Below, in pieces: positions 9,145 through 17,546 of a stretch of DNA of 50,177 nucleotides. Each line of letters starts with the position of its first letter. Within the stretch, counting starts at the first letter, position 1. The notes under the pieces were generated by a model, which saw only the letters and a program-made list of their open reading frames with translations, was not told the origin of the DNA and searched no databases. Where the stretch lies: the NCBI RefSeq assembly GCF_009696275.1, contig NZ_VUMI01000041.1, positions 1 to 50,177 of the forward strand, written 5' to 3'. The position numbers and the translations under genes are program-made. The stretch is from Eisenbergiella porci. Lineage in GTDB: Bacteria; Bacillota; Clostridia; Lachnospirales; Lachnospiraceae.

Positions 9145-10038
9145 TCAGCCCTTTACGGCTCCTATCATAATTCCATTAATAAAATATTTCTGCATAAACG
9201 GATATACCACCAATATAGGAACTGTTACTACCATGGTAATCGTCATTCGCAGAGTAAATGGACTGATTGCTGCTCCTGAAACTGCACCCGCACCTCCTGT
9301 CCTGGCCATATTTGCTACATTTGTGGCCTGATTCAGATATTCCAGCAATGTCATCTGCAGCGTCTTTAAGTTCATATTATTTACCAGAAGCAGATTATCC
9401 GTCCATGAATTCCATTGCCCCACTGCGGTGAATACTATAATAGCCGCCAGCACCGGTTTACAAATCGGCATGACTATTCTCCAGTAAATGGTGAAATATC
9501 CGGCGCCGTCTATCATGGCGGATTCTTCGATTCCCGCTGTAATTGATTCCATATATGTTTTAATCAGTATCATACTGTAGGCCGACACTGCTGTCGGCAG
9601 AATATACACAAGAAAACTGTCCTTCAGTCCTATCGTCCTCATGGTCAGATACCATGGAATCAATCCTGCATTTATGTACATGGAAACAATAGCTATTGAG
9701 TAAAAAAACTTCCGGCAGGGCAGTTCATTTTTAGTCAGCGTATAAGCGAGGATACTCGTGAAAAACAGAGTGACCGCCGTACCTGCAAAGGTTCTGGAGA
9801 CCGACACAATAAAGGCATTGAAGATACCGTTCAGCTTAAAAACCTGCAGATAATTGGCAAAAGTCGGTTCCAGCGGATACCAGGTTATCATCGTTTTTTT
9901 CACTGCATCCGGACTGCTGATGGAAGCTATAAAAATATAGTAAAAAGGATAAATACAGCTTAAAAATAGCAAAGTAAACAATATTATCATAATAGACTGA
10001 AATGCAATTTCTTTTCCGGGAAGTTTCTTCCTATTCAT
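9145..10038 (-). CDS. Sugar ABC transporter permease, LplC/YtcP type
   Basis: A 297-residue MalG-like inner membrane permease with six predicted helices. The first lies around residues 13-33 (MIILFTLLFLSCIYPFYYIFI), and the cytoplasmic EAA loop is ESAMIDGAGYFTIYWRIVMP. The C-terminus PFMQKYFINGIMIGAVKG is the typical ending of this subfamily. It is second in the operon, 52 bp after the first permease, and 17 bp before the binding-lipoprotein gene. It forms the channel with that permease; the ATPase is not encoded nearby. Confidence 0.95.
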   Translation of the reverse strand: MNRKKLPGKEIAFQSIMIILFTLLFLSCIYPFYYIFIASISSPDAVKKTMITWYPLEPTFANYLQVFKLNGIFNAFIVSVSRTFAGTAVTLFFTSILAYTLTKNELPCRKFFYSIAIVSMYINAGLIPWYLTMRTIGLKDSFLVYILPTAVSAYSMILIKTYMESITAGIEESAMIDGAGYFTIYWRIVMPICKPVLAAIIVFTAVGQWNSWTDNLLLVNNMNLKTLQMTLLEYLNQATNVANMARTGGAGAVSGAAISPFTLRMTITMVVTVPILVVYPFMQKYFINGIMIGAVKG

Positions 10039-10090
10039 CTTATACCTCCTGCATATCGCAGGCTTGACTGCGATACTGTATTAATCGTTC

Positions 10091-11017
10091 CTATAAAATT
10101 GATTGACCTAATGTTTTTTTCGACAGCTTATTAACGCCGAATACCAAAATTACACTGATAAAGGTCTTTATCATACTGACCGCCGTAGATGCCGGTATAT
10201 CATTATTCAGCATTCCAATCCTGTAAACATAATAATCAAGCACTTCAATGTTTTTTTGAATCATGGGATTGACGAATACATAGTACTGCTCGAATCCATT
10301 ATTCAAGATAGCTCCCACAGATATGATGAGCAATGTTATAAATGTAGGCAGGATTCCCGGTATCGTTATATGTAAAATCTTCTGCCACCTGCCGGCGCCG
10401 TCCACCGATGCCGCATCGTACAGCTGCGAATCAATTCCCGTTACAGCTGCGAAAAAAATAATGGAATTATAACCAACCGTCTTCCAAATATTTGTCAGTA
10501 CCATGAAAAGCTTTGCCGTTCCCGGATTCGTAAGCAGCGTTACCGTGGAATCCCTGTTTCCTGTCAGTCCGCGGATAATTGTTGTAAGCAGCCCGTCATT
10601 TGAAAACAATGAAAACATAATGGAATATATAATAATCCAGCTGATAAAATTAGGAATAGTGATTGCTGTCTGCACCGTCTTTTTAAATCGTCTGCCCTTC
10701 ACCTCTGAAAGCAAAATGGCAATCATCCCTGCCAGCGGAAGTCCCGCCAGTCCCAGCACACTGATAACCAGCGTATTTAAAATAACGGTTATTATGTAAG
10801 GATCCCCGAAAGCATAGGCAAAATTACTCAGCCCTACAAATTCACACCTGGAAAGCTTATACCCTATCCTGTAATCAAAAAAAGAATAAATCCATCCCGA
10901 AATGGGAAAATAGGAAAATACCAAAATAAACATAATAGAAGGAATCGTCATACATAACAATGTTATTTTCCCTCTGGTTAAATGTATTTTCTTATGCTTC
11001 CGCTTCATTTCCCGCAT
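10091..11017 (-). CDS. Sugar ABC transporter permease, LplB/YteP type
   Basis: A 308-residue MalF-like permease. After a basic N-terminus the first helix (ITLLCMTIPSIMFILVFSYF) is followed by the WIYSFFDYRIGYKLSRCEFVG loop typical of LplB proteins, and the EAA loop is DAASVDGAGRWQKILHITIP. It is the first gene of the leftward transporter operon. The two-component pair starts at 11337 on the other strand, so the 319-bp gap between them should carry both promoters. AGGGAGGAGATAA lies directly upstream of the ATG. Confidence 0.95.
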   Translation of the reverse strand: MREMKRKHKKIHLTRGKITLLCMTIPSIMFILVFSYFPISGWIYSFFDYRIGYKLSRCEFVGLSNFAYAFGDPYIITVILNTLVISVLGLAGLPLAGMIAILLSEVKGRRFKKTVQTAITIPNFISWIIIYSIMFSLFSNDGLLTTIIRGLTGNRDSTVTLLTNPGTAKLFMVLTNIWKTVGYNSIIFFAAVTGIDSQLYDAASVDGAGRWQKILHITIPGILPTFITLLIISVGAILNNGFEQYYVFVNPMIQKNIEVLDYYVYRIGMLNNDIPASTAVSMIKTFISVILVFGVNKLSKKTLGQSIL

Positions 11018-11336
11018 TCTTTATCTCCTCCCTGCAATCTGAAAATTTATTATTTATTACTGTCTTGATGCCATTATTACATGCACAATACACAATATCT
11101 ATTTCAAAAAGCATATTCAAATTATAAAAATCATAACTTTTTTATTATACCCTCATCATATTTAGTTTATTTTATACAATTAAATATACTTTCTATAATC
11201 GGACATATCCTTTTTGTAATTCATTTCCAATGTGATTAATGTTATATTTAAATACATGAATGTATAGTAAAATCTATTGTAACTGTAAGGCTACTGAACA
11301 GCTATAATGTATTCACTTAACAACAGGGGAGACTTG
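11018..11336. promoter_or_regulatory. Divergent regulatory region between transporter operon and YesM/YesN genes
   Basis: A 319-bp AT-rich gap between divergent genes. TATAAT-like boxes occur at 11144-11149 (minus strand) and 11303-11308 (plus strand), but neither has a well-spaced -35. An imperfect palindrome AACTGT-N11-ACAGCT at 11281-11303 resembles the dispersed palindromes at 19347-19369 and 33085-33107. The response regulator encoded at 13127-14692 most likely binds here (inference). Confidence 0.5.
11281..11303 (+). repeat. Dispersed 23-bp palindrome, copy 1 (weak)
   Basis: AACTGTAAGGCTACTGAACA followed by GCT. It has the same layout and spacing as the copies at 19347 and 33085 with five differences, and lies 34 bp upstream of the sensor kinase start, overlapping the region where its promoter should be. 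Confidence 0.4.
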
Positions 11337-13130
11337 ATGACAAAAGATACAAAGCCGTACCATAAAATGCATTTTATATCAAACGTATACCGTTTTATTA
11401 TCATATTGATCCTTCTTATTTTTACCGTACTGATTCTGCTTATAAACTATAATTTTTCCAGACAGAACAAACAATACAGTCTCGACTACAATATGTCCGC
11501 AGTGAAGGGATTGACAGAGCTGCTAACCGATCAGGAGGGCTACTTTCTTCAGCTTCTGAATAATACCTATGAATCCTACTATGCATATAAAGAAGGACTT
11601 TTTTCCCACCTGAATTCTTCTCATGCGGATTCCTATTCCTCCCGGCAGGAAATTTACCGTTTTCTTTATGAAGCTTTTCCTTCAGGCTCAGAATTAAGTT
11701 CTCTTACACTTTACGCCGCGGCTGACGATCAGATTTATTCTGTTACCAAGCAGGTCCGAAAAAATTATCCAGGCAATATTTCCGAATTCTATCCTCTGAT
11801 AGAATGCTATGGAAACCCTCTTACTGTTCTGAAGGTCATACCATCTGTCTCATACAGTAAACTTGGCACTTCAAGAAGCTACAGCTTTATATATTGTCTG
11901 CGGGATGTAATAACCATAACAAATATCGGGGCAATTCAGGCTGATTACAGCGTTGAAGCTGTAAATGCGTATCTTTCTGCCAATTACCCGGGGGTAAAGG
12001 GAGACTTTCTTATTATAGATCTGCAGGGAAATGTCCTGTTTGACACCTCAGGCCGTTGGTATGATCAGACCTTTCCATGGGCGGATCAGTTTATTTCCTG
12101 TTCCTCCCTGACAAAGTCCCCGATACAGATGGAACACGGCAAATACTTTGTCAATATGGAATCCATTTCCTATCCCGGCATCAGAATTCTGGGCATGGTA
12201 TCCCAGAAAACCCTGTCAGCGGATATTCGCAAAAATATTTTACTGATGCTTTCCGCTACCGGAACTCTCACGCTCCTTACCTGCATCGGCATCTACATTT
12301 ACCTCAACAGCAGTTCACGGCAGCTCAACCGTATATACAATACCATGCTTCATATACAGAATGGCGAGCTTGATACCTATATCCCCATCGACAAAAAGCA
12401 TAAAAACGAGCTGAATGATATCTCCGTTTCCTTTAATGACATGCTCCGTGATCTCAATCTCTACATTGACAAGGTTTATAAAACAGAAATTGAGAATCAG
12501 CGTTACCAGCTGAAAGCGCTGCAGTCCCAAATCAATCCGCATTTTCTGTACAATACGCTGGAAGCAATCCGTATGAAAGCGGTTCTTCGCGAAGAGCCTG
12601 AAATTGCGGAAATGGTTTATATTTTATCCCGGATATTCCGCAATTCCATTAAAACCGAAGGAATTCTTCCCGTCCGTCAGGAAATAGAGAACTGCAAAAA
12701 TTATCTGCGCCTATGTGATATAGAATATAAAAATCTTTTCAGCTATAGCTTTCAGATTGAAAATGAGCTTTATGATGAACCTATTATCCAGCATGCTCTG
12801 CTGGTTATGATAGAAAATTATATTATGCACGGCTTTGACAGCAACCGGAATGATAATACCCTTCTGATAACCGGAGAGGATGAAAACGGTTTTGCCGTAT
12901 TCCGTATCCGGGACAACGGCTTTGGTATTACACCAGCAGACCTTGTCAGACTTCAGCGCTCCTTCCAGGAGCCTGCCATGAATACCGCAGAACGCATTGG
13001 TTTAAATAACATCTATCATCGAATGAAGCTGCTTTATGGCGAAGACTGTGATTTACAAATCCTTTCAGAATATGGAAAAGGAACAGAAATCATCTTTTCA
13101 TTCATACGAAAAGGAGAGATCGGGAAATGA
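11337..13130 (+). CDS. YesM-type membrane sensor histidine kinase
   Basis: A 597-residue sensor kinase. TM1 lies at about residues 17-38, an extracellular dCACHE-like sensor at about 40-298, TM2 at about 300-322 and HAMP at about 322-375. The His_kinase domain follows with QINPHFLYNTLE (phospho-acceptor H402), then HATPase_c with MIENYIMHGF (N494) and RDNGFG. The N-box is unusual: Met-Ile replaces the common Leu-Val. I placed the start at 11337 because GGGGAG sits just upstream of that ATG; an in-frame ATG at 11307 has no good site. The gene overlaps the response regulator by 4 bp (ATGA), so the pair is translationally coupled. It probably senses the sugar handled by the divergent ABC importer (inference). 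Confidence 0.95.
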   Translation: MTKDTKPYHKMHFISNVYRFIIILILLIFTVLILLINYNFSRQNKQYSLDYNMSAVKGLTELLTDQEGYFLQLLNNTYESYYAYKEGLFSHLNSSHADSYSSRQEIYRFLYEAFPSGSELSSLTLYAAADDQIYSVTKQVRKNYPGNISEFYPLIECYGNPLTVLKVIPSVSYSKLGTSRSYSFIYCLRDVITITNIGAIQADYSVEAVNAYLSANYPGVKGDFLIIDLQGNVLFDTSGRWYDQTFPWADQFISCSSLTKSPIQMEHGKYFVNMESISYPGIRILGMVSQKTLSADIRKNILLMLSATGTLTLLTCIGIYIYLNSSSRQLNRIYNTMLHIQNGELDTYIPIDKKHKNELNDISVSFNDMLRDLNLYIDKVYKTEIENQRYQLKALQSQINPHFLYNTLEAIRMKAVLREEPEIAEMVYILSRIFRNSIKTEGILPVRQEIENCKNYLRLCDIEYKNLFSYSFQIENELYDEPIIQHALLVMIENYIMHGFDSNRNDNTLLITGEDENGFAVFRIRDNGFGITPADLVRLQRSFQEPAMNTAERIGLNNIYHRMKLLYGEDCDLQILSEYGKGTEIIFSFIRKGEIGK

Positions 13131-14692
13131 TTGACGTAATTATTGTGGATGATGAGCCGCTGATTCGCGAAGGGCTGGTTAAGCTGTTCCGATGGGAAGA
13201 TTTTCAAATGCAGGTCAGGGCCGTTTTTTCCAATGGCTCCCTTGCTCTGGAATATCTGGAAAAACAGCCTGTGGATCTGATTATCACTGATATAAAAATG
13301 CCTGTGATGAATGGCATCGAATTAATGCAGGAATGCCTCAAAAGAAAGTATGAATCAAAATTCATCGTCTTAAGCGGCTATTCCGATTTTGAATACGTTA
13401 AAACTGCTGCCCGCCTGGGAATCGAGAATTATCTGCTCAAGCCTGTGGATACCCAGGAAATGTCTCAGACCCTTCATCAGGTCCGCCATAAAATACAGGC
13501 TCTGAGACAGGACAGGGTGATGCTGGAGGAGGGACTTCGTATTCTCAGGAACAACCTGCTTTACCGTTTGATGACGGGAAAGATTTCCTATGAAGAAATC
13601 GAGGAACGAAAGGATTATATCCACATTCCTCTGCGCAGCAGCGGTTACAGGGTTGCCATCCTTAAATTTCTTCCCAAGGATCCGGCTGAAATCCTGTCCG
13701 TCTCCCACAGGCCCCCCATTCAATCCATCCGAAGGCATCTGGAGGAAAAAGACTACATTAATACGGTCACTGATTTCAGCGGACGGATGCTGTATCTGTT
13801 ATTTTGCGGCTGTGCAGACAGAAAAAGCGAAATACAGGCAGATCTTGACAATATTATAAACTATGTCTCCGCCACCTCGCTCTTTTATGCCTATGCTTCC
13901 ATCGGTTTTATGGCGGAGACCATTGATACAATCCCTGACAGCTATGTAAAAGCCTCCGCCCTGATTAACACCGCCGGCTATAACAGCTCCGTCGCCATAC
14001 GCTGGGCTGAAGAAACCGTGGAAAATGAAGCGCTTCTGCTGCCCCATGTGGAATTTGACCAGCTCATGCAGCTCAATGAAAAATTCCATTATAATAATAA
14101 AGAGGAAATTGTAAGTATTACCGACGATATCTTTCATACAAACAGATATATCCCCACGGATGGCCTTCAGATGCTGACATATATGATTGTTTCAAAGGTA
14201 TATTCCAATGTCAGGCTTTATGGTTCCTCACCGGATACGGAGTGCACAAAAATAGAAAAAGAGCTGGAGGATGCCTATACACTTACCGATTATGATTCCC
14301 TCCACTCCTGGGCCCACAGGATGATCGACCGGATTTTTTCAATGGAAGGCGATAAAACCTTATCCGGCACTGCAAACATAAAGAAAATCATACGTTATCT
14401 GGATGAGAATTATGCCTGCGACATCAATCTGAAAACAATAGCCGATACCTTTCATCTGAACGCCTTATACCTGGGAAGAATTCTGAAGCTGGAAACCGGC
14501 TGCAGCTTTACGGATTATATCAACCGGCTGCGCATTGACAGGGCGCAGGAATTATTGTCCCACACGGACCTGTCGGCGAAACAAATCGCTGAAAAGGTTG
14601 GCTATGGAAATGACAAATATTTTAATACACAGTTCAAAAAATATACGGATATGACTCCCGGTGAATACCGGAAGGAAATAATAAAATCTTAA
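13127..14692 (+). CDS. YesN-type response regulator with AraC DNA-binding domain
   Basis: A 521-residue regulator, partner of the kinase encoded upstream. The receiver domain occupies residues 1-120, with acidic pocket DDE, phospho-acceptor D55 in IITDIKMP and K105 in LLKPV. A long linker follows, and a C-terminal AraC double helix-turn-helix occupies about residues 420-520 (LKTIADTFHLNALYLGRILK, and QIAEKVGYGNDKYFNTQFKK in the second motif). Its ATG overlaps the kinase stop, and only 12 bp separate its stop from the glycoside hydrolase gene, so the three form one operon. It probably activates the divergent transporter operon (inference from the usual YesMN arrangement). Confidence 0.95.
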   Translation: MIDVIIVDDEPLIREGLVKLFRWEDFQMQVRAVFSNGSLALEYLEKQPVDLIITDIKMPVMNGIELMQECLKRKYESKFIVLSGYSDFEYVKTAARLGIENYLLKPVDTQEMSQTLHQVRHKIQALRQDRVMLEEGLRILRNNLLYRLMTGKISYEEIEERKDYIHIPLRSSGYRVAILKFLPKDPAEILSVSHRPPIQSIRRHLEEKDYINTVTDFSGRMLYLLFCGCADRKSEIQADLDNIINYVSATSLFYAYASIGFMAETIDTIPDSYVKASALINTAGYNSSVAIRWAEETVENEALLLPHVEFDQLMQLNEKFHYNNKEEIVSITDDIFHTNRYIPTDGLQMLTYMIVSKVYSNVRLYGSSPDTECTKIEKELEDAYTLTDYDSLHSWAHRMIDRIFSMEGDKTLSGTANIKKIIRYLDENYACDINLKTIADTFHLNALYLGRILKLETGCSFTDYINRLRIDRAQELLSHTDLSAKQIAEKVGYGNDKYFNTQFKKYTDMTPGEYRKEIIKS

Positions 14693-14704
14693 AGAGGAGG
14701 AGCT

Positions 14705-17392
14705 ATGAACACAAGAATTCATGAAGCGCTGGTAGGAAAACAGGAGAATTATATTCTTCCTTTTTTCTGGCAGCATGGTGAGGATGAGCAAACCCTGCGC
14801 GAATACATGGGTGTCATACAGGATATGGGAATTCAGGCCGTATGCCTTGAATCCCGTCCGCACCCGGATTTCGCAGGTCCTAAGTGGTGGGAGGATATGG
14901 ATGTAATTCTTTCGGAAGCCCGGCAGCGGAATATGAAGGTATGGATACTGGATGACTGTCACTTTCCCACCGGTTTTGCCAACGGAGTAATGCGGGAAGC
15001 CGATGCTTCCCTGCAAAAATGGACGGTCTTTCATCTTATGGTGGACATCGCCGGCCCGGCTGAAGTCAGGGTTGACGTGGATGCCCTTCTGTCAGGTCTG
15101 GGCATTGGATTTCCACTGTCCCCCGAAAGCCCGCTTTCCCGTGAAAAGGAGCTTTTATGCGCCGTACTTTATCAAAGGAAGGAAGAGTCTTCGGAAGAAC
15201 TCTGTCCGCAGTATATTGATGTTACCGGTTCCATACAAAATGGACTTCTCCCGCTGTCCGTATCTGAAGGCTTTTACCGTCTTTTTCTTATATACAAATC
15301 GGCAAATGCAGGAATAGCCAACAACTTTTACGTCAATCTTCTGCAAAAGGAATCTGTTTCCATGCTTTTGGATGCAGTCTACGAACCGCACTATGAAAGA
15401 TATAAAGAAGATTTCGGTAAAACAATCGCCGGTTTCTTTTCCGATGAACCCGGTTTTTACAACTGTATTGATACATTGTTTAACTTCAACGCCATCATTG
15501 GCAGAGAAATTATGCCCCTTCCCTGGTCATCCGAGCTGGAATCCATACTACTGAAGGATGATTTTTCTTATCCGGATTTAGTAAGTCTTTGGTACGCCAC
15601 TGATCCAAAAAAAGATTCCCGATACCGCAGTCGTTATATGGAGGCTGTGACCAGACTGTATGAAAAAAATTTCTCGGTACAGCTGGGCGACTGGTGTCGG
15701 CAACATGGCGTGGAGTATATCGGACACATACTGGAGGACAATAACTCTTCCTCCCGTCTGGGTCCCAGTGCAGGCCATTACTTCCGGGCTATGACTGGAC
15801 AGGATATGTCCGGCATCGATGTGGTCACCTCGCAGATACTGCCCGGCCGCAAAAACCTGCATACCACAAATGCTGCTCTGAACTCCAAATCCGACGGGGA
15901 ATTCTATCATTATGCCCTGGCTAAGCTGGGTGCAGGAGATGCTCATACGGATGTCAAGAAACAGGGGCGCGCCATGTGTGAGATTTTCGGTAATTACGGC
16001 TGGGCAGAAGGCGCACAGACAATGAAATGGCTTGCCGATTTCATGCTGGTAAGGGGAATCAATATTTTTGTTCCCCATGCGTTCTCCCCCAAAGCCTTTC
16101 CTGACCCAGACTGTCCTCCCCATTTTTATGCCCACGGAATCAACATGCAGTCTGCATATCTGCGGTATTTATTTGAATACATGAACCGGGTTTCCCATAT
16201 TCTCAGCAACGGCAGGAGCTTATCCTCCATAGGGATTTTGTATCACGCAGAAGCGGAATGGGCCGGTGAGGCCATGCTCTTCCAAAAGCCCGGACGTGTC
16301 TGCATGGAAAGCCAGGCTGACTATGATGTCATTTCCGCAGATCGTATTATGGAAGCTGAATTAATCACAGATAAGGATATCCCCGGAAGCCTTCTTCTCC
16401 GTACAGGCTCACTTTTCCTGAAGCTGCTCATCATCCCTTATTCACAAAAGCTGCCTTTCAGATTGCTGGAAAAGCTTGCACAACTATGCAGACAGGGCTT
16501 TCCAATCGTTTTTATCGATGCACTTCCCACTGCTTCCTGTGAAGGGACAGACTGCCGGGACAGTCTGGATGTGTGCAGCAAAAAGGCGCTGGTTTTCACT
16601 TTATCAGAATTAAGGTCCTATATCCGAAGCCATTCTCTTCCGGTATTCAGCATCCTTTCCGGCAATGAATATAAGGACCTGCGTGCTTATCATTACGCCG
16701 GCGACGGTTTCGAATGCGTCATGCTGATGAATGAACATATCGCGAAGCCTGTACATGAAGTAATTTGTTTCCAGGCATTTCAACCTTTTGCCGAATATGA
16801 CGCGTTTGAAAACAAGCTTTGCAAGGCCGAAATACAGAATAACACGCTGATGCTGCATTTAGAGCCAGGGGAATCCCGGATATACATATCAGAAATTCCC
16901 ATTGCGAAGGACGGTTTAAATCCCTGCCGGAATCAGCCATCGGACAAAACAGAGCTTGGGGAAAGCATCCGTCTTTCCGCATGCTTCACAGAAATGCAGG
17001 GAGATTTCCGTTTCATTACCATTCTTGATAAGCTGCAGGATCTGTCTATGCTTGACAGCTTCCGTAGCTGTTACCAAAAGGGCTTCCATGGCGTACTCCG
17101 CTATGAACTGGATTTTACATACCACCGCCCTGCAGGAGCACCTGAAAATGAGAGTCTCTTTTTTGACGGGGCAAATGAAATTGTAACCGTAAAATTAAAC
17201 GGAAAAGAGGCTGGCGTGCGGCTTGGTACACCATACCGTTTTGCTGTCGGAAAACTTCTTGAGAATGGACGCAATCATCTGAGCATAGAAAATGTAACGA
17301 CGGTTTTCCCTTATGTCAAGGATAATCCATCGGTAAATACACCGCTGCACCCCATGGGAATATGCGGACAGCTTTGGCTGGAGACCTATTGA
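14705..17392 (+). CDS. Large glycoside hydrolase, GH106-like (putative alpha-L-rhamnosidase)
   Basis: An 895-residue cytoplasmic protein without signal peptide, behind a good AGAGGAGGAGCT site. The N-terminal TIM-barrel-like part (PFFWQHGEDEQTLREYMGVI, then WILDDCHFPTGFANG) resembles the large GH106-related families of Firmicutes. The middle carries acidic candidates (GFFSDEPGFYN, HILEDNN), then a glutamine-amidotransferase-like beta/alpha domain around residues 500-640 (SIGILYHAEAEWAGEAMLFQ). A C-terminal galactose-binding-like beta-sandwich follows (FDGANEIVTVKLNGKEAGVR). Substrate is uncertain: rhamnosidase is an inference from family resemblance, and a wholly different specificity is possible. 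It is third in the YesM-YesN operon, so it probably acts on what the neighbouring importer brings in. The remnant at 42795-44065 appears to be a decayed relative. Confidence 0.75.
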   Translation: MNTRIHEALVGKQENYILPFFWQHGEDEQTLREYMGVIQDMGIQAVCLESRPHPDFAGPKWWEDMDVILSEARQRNMKVWILDDCHFPTGFANGVMREADASLQKWTVFHLMVDIAGPAEVRVDVDALLSGLGIGFPLSPESPLSREKELLCAVLYQRKEESSEELCPQYIDVTGSIQNGLLPLSVSEGFYRLFLIYKSANAGIANNFYVNLLQKESVSMLLDAVYEPHYERYKEDFGKTIAGFFSDEPGFYNCIDTLFNFNAIIGREIMPLPWSSELESILLKDDFSYPDLVSLWYATDPKKDSRYRSRYMEAVTRLYEKNFSVQLGDWCRQHGVEYIGHILEDNNSSSRLGPSAGHYFRAMTGQDMSGIDVVTSQILPGRKNLHTTNAALNSKSDGEFYHYALAKLGAGDAHTDVKKQGRAMCEIFGNYGWAEGAQTMKWLADFMLVRGINIFVPHAFSPKAFPDPDCPPHFYAHGINMQSAYLRYLFEYMNRVSHILSNGRSLSSIGILYHAEAEWAGEAMLFQKPGRVCMESQADYDVISADRIMEAELITDKDIPGSLLLRTGSLFLKLLIIPYSQKLPFRLLEKLAQLCRQGFPIVFIDALPTASCEGTDCRDSLDVCSKKALVFTLSELRSYIRSHSLPVFSILSGNEYKDLRAYHYAGDGFECVMLMNEHIAKPVHEVICFQAFQPFAEYDAFENKLCKAEIQNNTLMLHLEPGESRIYISEIPIAKDGLNPCRNQPSDKTELGESIRLSACFTEMQGDFRFITILDKLQDLSMLDSFRSCYQKGFHGVLRYELDFTYHRPAGAPENESLFFDGANEIVTVKLNGKEAGVRLGTPYRFAVGKLLENGRNHLSIENVTTVFPYVKDNPSVNTPLHPMGICGQLWLETY

Positions 17393-17484
17393 TAATGCTG
17401 AAACGGCTCCACACTTTTCAGGCAGAGGAAGGAAAGCTGTAAGTGATTGGCTGATAATACCACCGCCTGCCAATTTGCCGGCAT

Positions 17485-17540
17485 CAAAAAAGATGCTCTG
17501 AACATTAATCCGGTTCAGAGCATCTTACTTATTTTTTCTC
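17485..17540. terminator. Shared terminator between the GH106-like gene and argS
   Basis: GATGCTCTGAAC (17492-17503) pairs with GTTCAGAGCATC (17513-17524) around a short loop. On the minus strand a T6 run (17485-17491) follows, which suits argS. On the plus strand a weaker TTACTTATTTTTTC follows, so convergent use is plausible. Confidence 0.85.
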
Positions 17541-17546
17541 TATTTC

